Of a stretch of DNA of 64,000 nt, positions 1-9,285 are shown piece after piece (the first letter of the stretch is position 1; each line of letters begins with the position of its first letter). The notes beneath the pieces were generated by a model that did no database searches, had not been told where the DNA came from, and saw nothing but the letters and a program-made list of their open reading frames with translations. Source of the DNA: Pedobacter kyungheensis. Lineage in GTDB: Bacteria; Bacteroidota; Bacteroidia; Sphingobacteriales; Sphingobacteriaceae. Location: assembly GCF_000812965.1 (NCBI RefSeq), contig NZ_JSYN01000007.1:62001-126000 (forward strand). Direction: 5' to 3'. A program made the translations under genes and the position numbers.

Positions 1-1
1 T

Positions 2-139
2 ATCTGGTTAAAAATGGATTATAAAACCGAATTGCCAATTTTTGAGGAGGACGAAGAAGTGAATGCCATTGGTCATGCGATTGAAAAATATGTTCCTGAA
101 GAAGATGAGGACGACGCTAACGAATTTATTGTCGATTAA
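2..139 (+). CDS. C-terminal end of an unidentified protein (partial)
   Basis: An open frame enters from the left edge and stops with TAA at 137-139, giving about 45 residues. The tail is very acidic (runs of Glu and Asp, ending NEFIVD). An internal ATG at 14 exists but has no clear ribosome-binding site, so this is more likely the end of a longer protein than a tiny gene. I do not recognise the family. It converges on the minus-strand DJ-1-like gene. Confidence 0.5.
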   Translation: MWLKMDYKTELPIFEEDEEVNAIGHAIEKYVPEEDEDDANEFIVD

Positions 140-188
140 CAAATAATTTCACACTGGCTAACTTTATGGCGAACCAGTGTGAAAAACA

Positions 189-866
189 TTAAATCAGCTT
201 TAAAAGTTCTTCCGCAACTTTTTCTGATGATGCCGGGTTTTGTCCGGTGATTAATAAACCGTCTGTTACAGCATAAGGATTCCAATCTGCAGTTTTGCTA
301 TAGTTTCCTCCGTTTTTAACCAGCATATCTTCTACAAGGAAAGGTACTACTGAGGTTAATTGAACAGCCTCTTCTTCGGTATTGGTAAATCCGGTTACAT
401 TTTTCCCTTTTACCAGGTACTCACCATTTACTTTAACATCTTTTAGCACCCCCGGTGCATGGCATACAAATGCAACAGGCTTATTGGCAGTATAAAATGC
501 TGTAATAAGTTGCTGAGAGGTTTCGCTTTCAGCCAAATCCCACAGCGGGCCATGGCCACCCGGATAAAATACCGCATCATAATCCTCCATTTTTGCATTG
601 GCCAGCGGGAGCGTATTTTTTAGTTTATCTAATAGAACCGTATCCTTATCCATTCTTCGCGTGGTATCGGTTTGGAAAGATGGATCCTCACTTTTTGGGT
701 CAATTGGCGGCTGACCACCCTTTGGCGAGGCCAATACAATATCAATACCTTTATCGGCTAAGGCATAATAAGGTGCGGCTAATTCTTCTGACCAAAAGCC
801 TGTTTTTAAACCGGTGTTTCCTAATTCGTCGTGGCTCGTAAGCACGAATAAAACTTTCTTATTCAT
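189..866 (-). CDS. DJ-1/PfpI superfamily protein (Hsp31-like, type 1 glutamine amidotransferase fold)
   Basis: This is a 225-residue cytoplasmic protein of the DJ-1/PfpI superfamily. The nucleophile elbow reads FVCHAPG with Cys135 and His136. The oxyanion region is YPGGHGPLWDL at about 101-111, and the SEE at 26-28 places an acidic residue where Hsp31-type proteins keep their catalytic-site glutamate. The length matches Hsp31-like proteins, which act as glutathione-independent glyoxalases or holdase chaperones. The activity here is inferred. It lies 85 bp downstream of a Crp/Fnr-type regulator on the same strand, and that regulator may control it. There is no signal peptide. Confidence 0.85.
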   Translation of the reverse strand: MNKKVLFVLTSHDELGNTGLKTGFWSEELAAPYYALADKGIDIVLASPKGGQPPIDPKSEDPSFQTDTTRRMDKDTVLLDKLKNTLPLANAKMEDYDAVFYPGGHGPLWDLAESETSQQLITAFYTANKPVAFVCHAPGVLKDVKVNGEYLVKGKNVTGFTNTEEEAVQLTSVVPFLVEDMLVKNGGNYSKTADWNPYAVTDGLLITGQNPASSEKVAEELLKLI

Positions 867-951
867 ATTTCTTATGCTAAGTGTATCACAAAATTAGGCC
901 TATGCTTTCCTGTGGCAAAGGACTTCAGTCACAGATTTCGTGTGCGTTAAA

Positions 952-1521
952 TCACACTTTTGCCGCGAGTCTGCTCAGTGTTTCTCTGGAAATACCCAGA
1001 TAGGCAGCGAGTATTGTTTTAGAAACGCGTTGCATAAGTTGCGGGTACTGCAATGCCAGTTGTTCGAAACGTTCTTTGGGGCTGGTGCTAAGCAGCGATA
1101 AAATTCTTTGTTGTAAAGCTACGTAACCAAAATTGCCCTTAACCCTGAAAAAGTGCTCCATTTTATGGCTTTCCTGACATAATTTATCCAAATTTTCTTT
1201 CGAGATATAAAGCAACTCGGAATTTTCGAGGCAGCTGATATTGGTAATAGATTTAACATTGCCATAAAAGGCCCGAAAATCTGAAAGCCACCAGTTTTCC
1301 ATGGCAAACTGGATAATATATTCTTTACCGTTGGCATCGGTAAATGCAGCTTTTAACAGGCCCTTAACCACGAAATAGATGTTGTGTACAAACTCATCTT
1401 CCTGGATGAGGTATTGATGCTTTTTAAGGTTTTTAGATTTGAAATGCGCAGCGATATGTTCAAACTCCTGATCTGTGAGTGAAATAATTTCTTCGAGGTG
1501 TGTTTTTAATTCAAAACTCAT
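952..1521 (-). CDS. Crp/Fnr family transcriptional regulator
   Basis: This 189-residue protein has an N-terminal cyclic-nucleotide-binding-like beta-roll (about 15-115) with the typical stretch around LIQEDEFVHNIYFVVKGLLK. A short C-terminal DNA-binding segment ends ILAAYLGISRETLSRL, matching a Crp-type recognition helix. Such short Crp-like proteins are common and numerous in Bacteroidota. The effector is unknown, and the Arg/Glu set that binds cAMP in Escherichia coli Crp is not evident. The DJ-1-like gene follows in the same direction and is a plausible target. Confidence 0.85.
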   Translation of the reverse strand: MSFELKTHLEEIISLTDQEFEHIAAHFKSKNLKKHQYLIQEDEFVHNIYFVVKGLLKAAFTDANGKEYIIQFAMENWWLSDFRAFYGNVKSITNISCLENSELLYISKENLDKLCQESHKMEHFFRVKGNFGYVALQQRILSLLSTSPKERFEQLALQYPQLMQRVSKTILAAYLGISRETLSRLAAKV

Positions 1522-1593
1522 GCTATAAAATTAGCTAAATAGCATTAAACTCGTTTTATTTTTTGCTTTAACAAAAAGTATGGGTAAAAAATA

Positions 1594-1616
1594 AGGCCCG
1601 ATGATTAACCGGGCCT
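1594..1616 (-). terminator. Hairpin terminator of the lipoprotein gene at 1631-2014
   Basis: A 7-bp perfect GC-rich stem (AGGCCCG at 1594-1600 with CGGGCCT at 1610-1616) has a 9-nt loop. Read on the minus strand it is followed by a T-rich run, and it lies 15 bp after the stop codon of the gene at 1631-2014. Confidence 0.75.
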
Positions 1617-1630
1617 GTTTCTTTGAAATA

Positions 1631-2014
1631 TTATCTGGTACAATCTGCCGTCCAGATCTGGCTGTCTTTAGCTACCCTGATGGTGAGGTTGCTGGCGTCG
1701 ATGCTAATACCTGTTAAACCTGAACCGATACTCACATAGCTGTTATCGCCTTTCTTTTCGAATTTTACTCCTGTAATATCCGGAATGTTGTTGCCGAAGT
1801 AAAAATTATAGGTTTCGCCCACTTTACTCACAGTTACTTTGCCATCGGAGCTGGTGATGGTAGATTCGCCACTTCTGTACGAAACAGAACCTTTATAAGT
1901 GCCTACAAAGAAATCGCGATCGGCTGGATCGGTATCTTTTTTACACGAAACCATCACTGTTAATGCTATCAAAAGCATGCTGAAAATCTGAACTGTCTTT
2001 TTCATCTCTTTCAC
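1631..2014 (-). CDS. Small lipoprotein of unknown function
   Basis: This 127-residue protein has a lipoprotein signal peptide: Lys-rich start, hydrophobic stretch, then the lipobox VMVSC followed by KKD, so it is probably anchored to a membrane. The mature part (about 100 residues) is rich in Gly, Ser and Thr with alternating hydrophobics, consistent with a small beta-sheet or lipocalin-like domain, but I do not recognise a family. Two in-frame ATGs are possible (2014 or 2005); the second gives the more typical MKKTVQ start. It has its own terminator and looks monocistronic. Confidence 0.6.
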   Translation of the reverse strand: MKEMKKTVQIFSMLLIALTVMVSCKKDTDPADRDFFVGTYKGSVSYRSGESTITSSDGKVTVSKVGETYNFYFGNNIPDITGVKFEKKGDNSYVSIGSGLTGISIDASNLTIRVAKDSQIWTADCTR

Positions 2015-2330
2015 TTTTTAGTTTTTAAATAGGTAATAAATGTAACAGTGCTATGACAATGACTATGCCAAAGTTTGGCGATAGCTTATCATAAACAAGG
2101 ACCTTTTTTTAGATTTTTTTAACTTAATTGACTGATAATTAATGAATTGATTGTGTGTTGATCGCTTTGCAATATTGTGATTCAAGGATCTGAAAAGGAA
2201 GTCAAACTGTTCAGTTTACAGGATAGCCTATTAGGGGGAACATTATAGAATGTAACAGCAATAAGCTGCTACTCCAACAAAAGTGTTGTACAATTTCATT
2301 AACCTGAAAGCATTAAATCCACTAAAAAGG
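2015..2330. other. Gene-free AT-rich intergenic region
   Basis: I see no coding region here. The segment beside 2014 should hold the promoter of the lipoprotein gene, read leftward. The rest is AT-rich with short T and A runs and no repeat that I can identify. Confidence 0.5.
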
Positions 2331-2362
2331 AAAGGGATATTCTACTCAAAGAATATCCCTTT
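2331..2362 (-). terminator. Strong hairpin downstream of the gene at 2480-3499
   Basis: A 12-bp perfect stem (AAAGGGATATTC at 2331-2342 with its complement at 2351-2362) has an 8-nt loop. On the minus strand it is followed by CCTTTTTAG, a T-run, as expected for an intrinsic terminator about 118 nt past the stop codon. Confidence 0.65.
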
Positions 2363-2479
2363 CAACAGGTTTTGATTATTAAAAACTGTTTAGTTTATAA
2401 ATTTAACACTGTTTCTCAAGTTATTTAATTTTCAATTGGCATGATGCTTTTTATTAATAATACTAATATATACAATTTT

Positions 2480-3499
2480 TTATTTTTTTGAAATACTGAA
2501 ACTAAACCCTTGCCCCGGCACCAAAAATTCTATTAAATCATAAGAAATTTTCGTGCCAGAAGTTCTAGGGTTAAAATTTGTCCTTGGAAATGTTGGATAT
2601 ACCATAAACGAATACGCTTCAGGGAAATTGTTGATCTCAATTGCCATGTCGATAGTATGTAGATTAGAAAAATAATTGTCTATTGTGCCTTCTCCAGCAA
2701 TATTATAAGATGCTTCCAGTATTTGATAAAAGCTAATTTTTTCATTTTTGGCAATTAATGCAGGGGTAGCCATTTTATAAACATCACCTGATTCCTTTTT
2801 TATCCCTCCACTTCCATCTCCTTTATAAAATAATTTATTCCAGTCGTTATTTGATCCGTGCCCTGCTTCTTTAAATTTATATTCAGCTACAGGTGTTTTG
2901 CTGAGTTTTAAATATAAATCATATTCATAGTGCGACTTAGAACCGGATATATACCGAAGATCGAAATCCATTCGCTGATTAAAAATGATATTATCTCCTT
3001 CAATTCGCAAAAAGTCAAAGGTTAATTTTAAGCGCTCTCTTAAGATTGCTGCATTCAGAAACTTACTGCTTATCATTTTTTCTACAATCTGATGCGGTAA
3101 TTTTTCCCTCAAAATGGCGGTGAAAATTCCATTTACCTTTAAATCTTCGAGTGTTTCTTTAGTTTCCTGTTTAAATTCTTTTATTAAACTATTAAACTCC
3201 CCGTTAAAATTTTTAGATTGTTCTTGCAACAGGAAATAACTGTAATCATGATTTCTTTTTTCAACAAGCAGATGCAGGGTGAACATTACAAAAATGGCTT
3301 CGCCTAAAATGATTAAAAAATGGCAGCCAAACAGATAATATATTTGGTGCGACATTTCATAAATATGGTTAAGAAATAATCCGCCCATTATAAGCCCTAA
3401 TGCCAGGACTATCCAGGTTTTGGTAAATTTTAAAATCCAATGCTGTTTGTGGCTAATGTGAAGCGCACTTAATTGCTCATGGTTTTCTGTCTGTTTCAT
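2480..3499 (-). CDS. Two-helix membrane protein of unknown function
   Basis: This 339-residue protein has two predicted membrane helices near the N-terminus (about 24-46 and 52-79). A charged, probably coiled-coil stretch (about 85-125, rich in Glu and Lys) follows, then a soluble domain of about 210 residues rich in aromatics, with GHGSNNDWNKLFYKGDGSGG near its middle. I recognise no family. The layout resembles a membrane-anchored sensor or effector with a cytoplasmic C-terminal domain. Codons look more AT-rich than in the neighbouring yifB and ffh genes, which hints at accessory origin. It has its own terminator, so it is probably transcribed alone. Confidence 0.6.
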   Translation of the reverse strand: MKQTENHEQLSALHISHKQHWILKFTKTWIVLALGLIMGGLFLNHIYEMSHQIYYLFGCHFLIILGEAIFVMFTLHLLVEKRNHDYSYFLLQEQSKNFNGEFNSLIKEFKQETKETLEDLKVNGIFTAILREKLPHQIVEKMISSKFLNAAILRERLKLTFDFLRIEGDNIIFNQRMDFDLRYISGSKSHYEYDLYLKLSKTPVAEYKFKEAGHGSNNDWNKLFYKGDGSGGIKKESGDVYKMATPALIAKNEKISFYQILEASYNIAGEGTIDNYFSNLHTIDMAIEINNFPEAYSFMVYPTFPRTNFNPRTSGTKISYDLIEFLVPGQGFSFSISKK

Positions 3500-3596
3500 G
3501 TTAATTTAGTTTTGAAAGTGTATAATTTGTTTAGGTTTTTATTTGCAATTATTGACCTGCCCTTATATGTTTTATTAATATTAGAAGATGGAGCGT

Positions 3597-5135
3597 CTAA
3601 CCCGCCCAGCCCTCCCTATCCAAACTGCGGTAGTTAATTGATTCAGCCAAATGCTCCATTTCTACATTTTCACTTCCATCTAAATCGGCAATGGTACGGG
3701 CAACTTTTAAAATCCTGTCGTAGGCCCGGGCCGAAAGGCCTAGTTTTTCCATGGCTGATTTTAAAAGGATATTTCCCTCATCACTAATTTGGCATACTTT
3801 ACGTACCATTTTCGGGCTCATTTGCGCATTGTAATGCAAGTCTTCTTTATCTGCAAAACGGCGATCCTGTATTTCGCGTGCACGGATTACCCGTGCCCTG
3901 ATCTCATCGCTTTTTTCGGTCTCTTCCTTTGACGCCAGCTCAGTAAAATTTACGGGAGTAACCTCAACGTGGAGGTCGATGCGGTCTAAAAGTGGTCCTG
4001 AAATTTTGCTCAGGTATTTTTGAACAACTCCGGGAGCACATACACAATCTTTTTCGGGATGGTTATAAAAGCCGCATGGGCATGGATTCATCGAAGCAAC
4101 CAGCATAAAACTTGCGGGATACTCTACAGAAAACCGGGCCCTCGAAATGGCTACTTTCCGGTCTTCCAAAGGTTGCCGCATTACTTCTAAAACGGTGCGT
4201 TTAAACTCTGGCAGTTCATCCAGAAAAAGTACGCCATTATGAGCCAATGAGATTTCTCCGGGTTGCGGGTTTATTCCACCTCCTACCAGGGCCACATCAC
4301 TAATGGTATGATGCGGAGAACGGTATGGGCGGATGGTCATTAATGCATCAGCAGCTGAAAGCTTTCCGGCAACCGAATGTATTTTGGTGGTTTCTAAAGC
4401 TTCATATAAGTTTAAAGGGGGCAAAATAGTGGGTAGGCGTTTGGCCAGCATGGTTTTTCCGGCGCCCGGCGGACCGATTAAAATAACATTATGTCCGCCT
4501 GCCGCGGCAATTTCGAGTGCACGTTTAATATTCTCCTGCCCTTTAACATCGGCAAAATCGTGCTCGTATTTATTGATGTTTTTTACAAATTCATCCCGCG
4601 TATCGATTTTTACCTGCTCCAACGCTTCTGTCTTATTGAAAAATGCCACAACCTGTGCCAGGTTATCTACCCCGTAGGCAATTAAATCATTAACGATGCC
4701 TGCTTCGCGTACATTTTGTTTGGGCAGGATAAAACCTGCAAAACCATCTTGCTGAGCCTGTATGGCAATGGGTAATGCCCCTCTTATGGGTTGAATAGAG
4801 CCATCTAAAGAAAGCTCGCCCATGATAAAGTATTGGTTAAGTTCATCATGAGGAATCTGACCTGAAGCAGCCAGAATGCCAATAGCGATGGGCAAATCGT
4901 AAGAAGAGCCTTCTTTTTTGAGGTCGGCAGGCGCCAGGTTAACTACAATTTTTTGTTTGGGCATGCGCAGGCCCGAAACCGTAATGGCACTGGCCACACG
5001 CCGTAAACTTTCTTTTACTGCATTATCGGGCAGGCCTACCATGTAATATTTGGCTCCGGCACTGATATTCACTTCGATGGTAATGGTGAGTGCATTTACG
5101 CCATAAACAGCACTCCCGTATGTTTTTACAAGCAT
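3597..5135 (-). CDS. YifB/ComM family Mg-chelatase-like AAA+ ATPase
   Basis: This 512-residue protein has the YifB/ComM architecture. An N-terminal S5/Lon-type domain (MLVKTYGSAVYG and the GLPDNAVKES region, about 1-165) precedes a Mg-chelatase AAA+ module with Walker A GPPGAGKT at about 221-228 and a Walker B ending FLDELPEF near 300. A Cys-containing CPCGFYNHPEKDC loop and a C-terminal ChlI-like domain with SARAYDRILKVARTIADL follow. ComM is a hexameric helicase that promotes branch migration during natural transformation in Vibrio. The role in Bacteroidota is inferred from the family. It lies upstream of nothing cotranscribed, with ffh about 175 bp away on the same strand. Confidence 0.93.
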   Translation of the reverse strand: MLVKTYGSAVYGVNALTITIEVNISAGAKYYMVGLPDNAVKESLRRVASAITVSGLRMPKQKIVVNLAPADLKKEGSSYDLPIAIGILAASGQIPHDELNQYFIMGELSLDGSIQPIRGALPIAIQAQQDGFAGFILPKQNVREAGIVNDLIAYGVDNLAQVVAFFNKTEALEQVKIDTRDEFVKNINKYEHDFADVKGQENIKRALEIAAAGGHNVILIGPPGAGKTMLAKRLPTILPPLNLYEALETTKIHSVAGKLSAADALMTIRPYRSPHHTISDVALVGGGINPQPGEISLAHNGVLFLDELPEFKRTVLEVMRQPLEDRKVAISRARFSVEYPASFMLVASMNPCPCGFYNHPEKDCVCAPGVVQKYLSKISGPLLDRIDLHVEVTPVNFTELASKEETEKSDEIRARVIRAREIQDRRFADKEDLHYNAQMSPKMVRKVCQISDEGNILLKSAMEKLGLSARAYDRILKVARTIADLDGSENVEMEHLAESINYRSLDREGWAG

Positions 5136-5264
5136 TCAATTTTTTTTATAAAATAAATCGGGATGTGTTGTTTATCCGGAAATGGATAATCAATTGTGAC
5201 TAAGATAGTAATTGTTTGGAGAAAAGAAAATATCCAAATTCATTTCTAAATCTTTTAAAACAAA

Positions 5265-5292
5265 AAATCCCAACCATTGCTGATTGGGATTT
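5265..5292 (-). terminator. Intrinsic terminator of ffh
   Basis: A 9-bp stem (AAATCCCAA at 5265-5273 with TTGGGATTT at 5284-5292) has a 10-nt loop. On the minus strand it is followed by TTTTTTG, about 19 nt after the ffh stop codon. Confidence 0.8.
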
Positions 5293-5310
5293 AATTATTT
5301 CAATTTAAGC

Positions 5311-6648
5311 TTATCTGCCAAATGGCATTTTAGGCATGCCTTTCATCATGGCTGCTGCTGCGGCCGGGTTCGAAAACTGCTTCATCATTTTACGCATATC
5401 TTCAAACTGTTTAATCAGCTTGCTTACTTCTTCTACTTTACTGCCCGATCCTTTTGCAATGCGTAAACGGCGGCTTTGCTGGATAGCATCAGGATTTTCT
5501 TTTTCGAATGGAGTCATCGAGTTAATAATGGCTTCGATTGATTTAAATGCATCATCCTGGATATCTACATTTTTCATCATTTTACCTACACCCGGAATCA
5601 TACCCATCAAGTCTTTCATGTTACCCATTTTCTTGATTTGCTGAATCTGGTTGTAGAAATCGTTGAAATCGAATTTGTTCTTGCGGATTTTTTTCTGAAG
5701 TTCAGCAGCCTCTTTCTCGTCAAATTGCATTTGTGCCCGTTCAACAAGCGAAACCACATCACCCATACCCAAAATACGCGAAGCCATACGATCAGGATAG
5801 AAAACATCAAGTGCTTCCATTTTCTCACCGGTACCAATAAATTTAATCGGCTTATTTACTACCGATTTAATTGAAAGGGCAGCACCACCGCGGGTATCAC
5901 CATCTAATTTGGTTAAAACAACACCTGTAAAGTCTAATCTGTCGTTAAATACTTTGGCTGTATTTACCGCATCCTGACCCGTCATGGCATCCACTACGAA
6001 TAAAATTTCGTTCGGATTGGTTTTAGATTTAACCTCAGATATTTCGTTCATCAGCGATTCGTCGATCGCTAAACGACCGGCGGTATCGATGATGATTACA
6101 TTATTTCCATTTTGTTTACCATGGGCAATACCTTCTAAGGCAATACCCACCGGATCGTTTGATGCCCGGTTAGCATAAACAGAAACACCAACAGTAGTAC
6201 CTAAAACCTCTAACTGATCAACAGCCGCAGGGCGGTACATATCGCCGGCAACCAATAAAGGTTTTTTGCCTTTACCTTTTAAATACAGGGCCAGTTTACC
6301 TGCAAAAGTGGTTTTACCCGCTCCGTTTAAACCTGCAATTAAAATAATGGTTGGGTTGGCTTTGGTATCTAATTCGGTAGCTTCGCCGCCCATTAAGGCT
6401 GCAAGCTCATCGTTCATGATTTTGGTAAGCAACTGACCTGGCGAAACCGCAGTAAGTACATTCTGCCCTAAAGCTTTTTGTCTTACTTCATCAGTAAATG
6501 CTTTTGCTGTTTTATAGTTAACGTCGGCATCTAATAATGCTTTACGAATTTCTTTCATGGTTTCTGCCACGTTGATTTCCGTAATACTACCCTGCCCTTT
6601 TAATACTTTAAACGCTCTGTCTAGCTTGTCCTGTAAATTATCAAACAT
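5311..6648 (-). CDS. ffh: Signal recognition particle protein Ffh
   Basis: This 445-residue SRP54 homologue binds 4.5S RNA and nascent signal sequences and delivers ribosomes to FtsY at the membrane. The N domain (1-90) is followed by the G domain, with P-loop GLNGAGKTT at 106-114, DTAGR near 188, and TKLDGDTRGG near 250. A C-terminal Met-rich M domain (about 300-445) carries GNMKDLMGMIPG and the RNA-binding RLRIAKGSG stretch, and ends in a Met/Ala-rich tail. All features are canonical. The ATG at 6648 gives the usual MFDNLQDKLDRA start. Confidence 0.97.
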   Translation of the reverse strand: MFDNLQDKLDRAFKVLKGQGSITEINVAETMKEIRKALLDADVNYKTAKAFTDEVRQKALGQNVLTAVSPGQLLTKIMNDELAALMGGEATELDTKANPTIILIAGLNGAGKTTFAGKLALYLKGKGKKPLLVAGDMYRPAAVDQLEVLGTTVGVSVYANRASNDPVGIALEGIAHGKQNGNNVIIIDTAGRLAIDESLMNEISEVKSKTNPNEILFVVDAMTGQDAVNTAKVFNDRLDFTGVVLTKLDGDTRGGAALSIKSVVNKPIKFIGTGEKMEALDVFYPDRMASRILGMGDVVSLVERAQMQFDEKEAAELQKKIRKNKFDFNDFYNQIQQIKKMGNMKDLMGMIPGVGKMMKNVDIQDDAFKSIEAIINSMTPFEKENPDAIQQSRRLRIAKGSGSKVEEVSKLIKQFEDMRKMMKQFSNPAAAAAMMKGMPKMPFGR

Positions 6649-6838
6649 CTTTTTTTAAGCTAAAGGCTTCTGCCGGATGGCAAAAAGCTACTTGTTTTTT
6701 AATAAAAGGCAAATGTATCAAATTTTGATTGTAAATCTTAGCAACTCAAAGTCAAAACTTTAGGCTTGGTGATTATATTTATGTTTTGGTGCAACATTTT
6801 CTTTAAAAGGGAGTCTTATACCCGATTAACTTAAACGA

Positions 6839-9256
6839 ATGAAACGCTGCATCCTCCCGGTTTTACTCCTGATATGCGTTTTTTGCAAAGCTCAGGATAT
6901 TACCAAACAAAAGCATTTAGAAGCCAGAAGAACCCTTCAAAGCCCCAAAATTGATGGTGTTTTAGATGATGAATGCTGGAAAGATGTTCCGCTTGCTACC
7001 GATTTTTTTCAAATCAGGCCACATCCCGGAAAAGTAGAAACTCCCGATAGACGTACAGAGATGAAAGTGCTTTATGATGATGTAGCCGTTTATGTGTACG
7101 CACGCATGTACGATAGTCCGGATAGTGTATCGCATGAGCTGGTTTCGAGAGATAATATTGGGAATGCCGATTTTATCTCTATCATAGTCGACCCTTTTTA
7201 CGATAAGATGAATGGCAATGGTTTTTTTGTTACCGCAGCAGGTGTACAGTTCGATGCCAAATACTCACAGGTGGGCAATGAAGATGAGAATTGGAATGCG
7301 GTATGGGAAAGTGCAGTTAAGCTCGATGATAAAGGATGGACCTGTGAGATGAAAATTCCCTATTCGGCATTACGTTTTTCGGGTAAGGAGGTGCAAAACT
7401 GGGGGCTTAACTTTAGTCGGAGGATACAACGGAGCAATACGCAAACTTTCTGGAATTTTGTTGACCCTAAGGTAAATGGTTTTATCAATCAGGAGGGGCT
7501 TTGGACAGGCATTAAAGACATTAAGCCACCCCTGCGACTTTCTTTTTCGCCATACCTTTCTGCCTATGTAAATCATTACCCGATTAATCAGCCGGGGGTT
7601 AAAAACACGACTTCGCGTTTTAATGGTGGGATGGATGTAAAATATGGGATTAACAATAGTTTTACCCTGGATATGACCCTTGTGCCCGATTTTGGCCAGG
7701 TACAATCAGATAACCGCATTCTTAACCTTACCCCTTTTGAAGTAAAGTTTAACGAAAACAGGCAGTTTTTTACCGAAGGGACCGAGTTGTTTAACAAAGG
7801 CGATTTATTTTATTCGAAACGGATTGGCTCTATACCTGCCTATTACGATTATAGTGGGGTTGGTAATGATAAAATTATGAAAGACCAAACCGAGGCGAAA
7901 GTGTTAAATGCAACTAAAATTTCGGGGCGTACGGCTAAGGGATTGGGTATTGGTATTTTTAATGCCATCACCAACAGCATGGAAACCGAGGTAGAAGATG
8001 CACAAGGTAACCTCAGGATGGTAGAAACGCAACCGCTGACCAATTATAACATTCTGGTTTTCGACCAATCTTTAAAAAACAACAGTTCGGCTACTTTTAT
8101 CAATACCAATGTGCTGCGACAGGGCTCTGCCTACGATGCCAATGTAAGTGCGTTGCTTTTTAATTTAAATAACAAAAGCAATAAATACTTTATAAATGGC
8201 GGTGCTAAAATGAGCTATTTACGGGGCGAAGAAAGTAGCACGGGTTATAGTTATACCCTCCGGTTTGGTAAACAAAGTGGCAATTTTACCTGGAGTTACA
8301 ACCAGGTATATGCCGATAATAAATTCGACCCCTCAGATATGGGTTTCTTTACCAACAACAACTTTTTGGATCAGCGGATTGGCATTGGTTACAACATATA
8401 CAAACCCAGTAAATGGTATAACCAATTTGAAAGCTGGCTTAACTTAAATTATTCGCGCAGGGCTATTCCGGCGGCTTACCAAAAAATAGGCTTTAACGGG
8501 GGCTATTGGGTACAGTTTAAAAACCAATGGTCGGCAGAGCTGGATGTAAGCTGGGATAGAAAAAGTAACGACTTTTATGAAGCGCGCAACGGGCAGCTTT
8601 ACCATGCCCCCGAAAATTATGGCGTAAGTTTATATATCAATCCCAACCGGGCCAAAGCCTATAATTTTGGCGGAAATATTCGCTTTTTTGAACAGGAACT
8701 TTTTAAGGGAAAAATGTACAATTTTTATTTTTTCCAAAACCTGAGGCTGAATGATAAAGTTGCATTTGGGCTGGATTTAAACTTTAACCCCAATTATAAT
8801 TACGTAAACTGGGTAACAGCACAGGGTAACCAGGCTATTTTTTCGAGATACGACCGCAGGACGGTTGAAAACTCTTTCGATGCTAAATACACTTTTACCA
8901 ACCTGATGGGAATTACGGTGGTGTTACGGCATTATTGGAGTGATAGAAGGAACAAGGAATTTTACCTGCTTAAGCCCGATGGTAACCTTACAGATTATCA
9001 GGGCGCGCCATTAACTGGCATGGACCGGAATTACAACGTTTTTAATATCGATTTAATTTATACCTGGCAGTTTGCTCCGGGCAGTACACTTTCTGTTTCG
9101 TATAAAGATGCCGCTGAAACTTACGATACTTTTTATACCCAGCGTTACAATAAAAACCTCGGCAGGATTTTAGATGCCCCTCAAAACAATAGCCTTTCCG
9201 TTAAGGTTTTGTATTACGTTGATTATTTAGATCTGAAGAAAAAACGGAAAAACTAA
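6839..9256 (+). CDS. DUF5916-type outer-membrane protein with N-terminal CBM9-like domain
   Basis: This 805-residue protein starts with a signal peptide (MKRCILPVLLLICVFCKAQ). The N-terminal part (about 25-230) has the carbohydrate-binding-family-9-like layout with SPKIDGVLDDECWKDVP, typical of DUF5916 proteins. The remainder (about 235-805) is rich in alternating aromatic and polar residues, such as KFNENRQFFTEGTELF, and is most likely an outer-membrane beta-barrel. The function of the family is unknown. It is divergent from ffh, with about 190 bp between them, and looks monocistronic. Confidence 0.85.
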   Translation: MKRCILPVLLLICVFCKAQDITKQKHLEARRTLQSPKIDGVLDDECWKDVPLATDFFQIRPHPGKVETPDRRTEMKVLYDDVAVYVYARMYDSPDSVSHELVSRDNIGNADFISIIVDPFYDKMNGNGFFVTAAGVQFDAKYSQVGNEDENWNAVWESAVKLDDKGWTCEMKIPYSALRFSGKEVQNWGLNFSRRIQRSNTQTFWNFVDPKVNGFINQEGLWTGIKDIKPPLRLSFSPYLSAYVNHYPINQPGVKNTTSRFNGGMDVKYGINNSFTLDMTLVPDFGQVQSDNRILNLTPFEVKFNENRQFFTEGTELFNKGDLFYSKRIGSIPAYYDYSGVGNDKIMKDQTEAKVLNATKISGRTAKGLGIGIFNAITNSMETEVEDAQGNLRMVETQPLTNYNILVFDQSLKNNSSATFINTNVLRQGSAYDANVSALLFNLNNKSNKYFINGGAKMSYLRGEESSTGYSYTLRFGKQSGNFTWSYNQVYADNKFDPSDMGFFTNNNFLDQRIGIGYNIYKPSKWYNQFESWLNLNYSRRAIPAAYQKIGFNGGYWVQFKNQWSAELDVSWDRKSNDFYEARNGQLYHAPENYGVSLYINPNRAKAYNFGGNIRFFEQELFKGKMYNFYFFQNLRLNDKVAFGLDLNFNPNYNYVNWVTAQGNQAIFSRYDRRTVENSFDAKYTFTNLMGITVVLRHYWSDRRNKEFYLLKPDGNLTDYQGAPLTGMDRNYNVFNIDLIYTWQFAPGSTLSVSYKDAAETYDTFYTQRYNKNLGRILDAPQNNSLSVKVLYYVDYLDLKKKRKN

Positions 9257-9260
9257 TTGT

Positions 9261-9278
9261 GATGGGTTTAAACCCATC
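9261..9278. terminator. Palindrome between convergent genes
   Basis: An 18-bp perfect palindrome (GATGGGTTTAAACCCATC) sits between the DUF5916 stop codon and the stop of the araC-type gene, where a bidirectional terminator is expected. The flanking T-runs are weak. Confidence 0.5.
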
Positions 9279-9285
9279 GCAAATA

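Noticed and set aside
9261..9278. Palindrome as an operator
   Set aside because: It sits between two stop codons of convergent genes, where a terminator is the more likely role.
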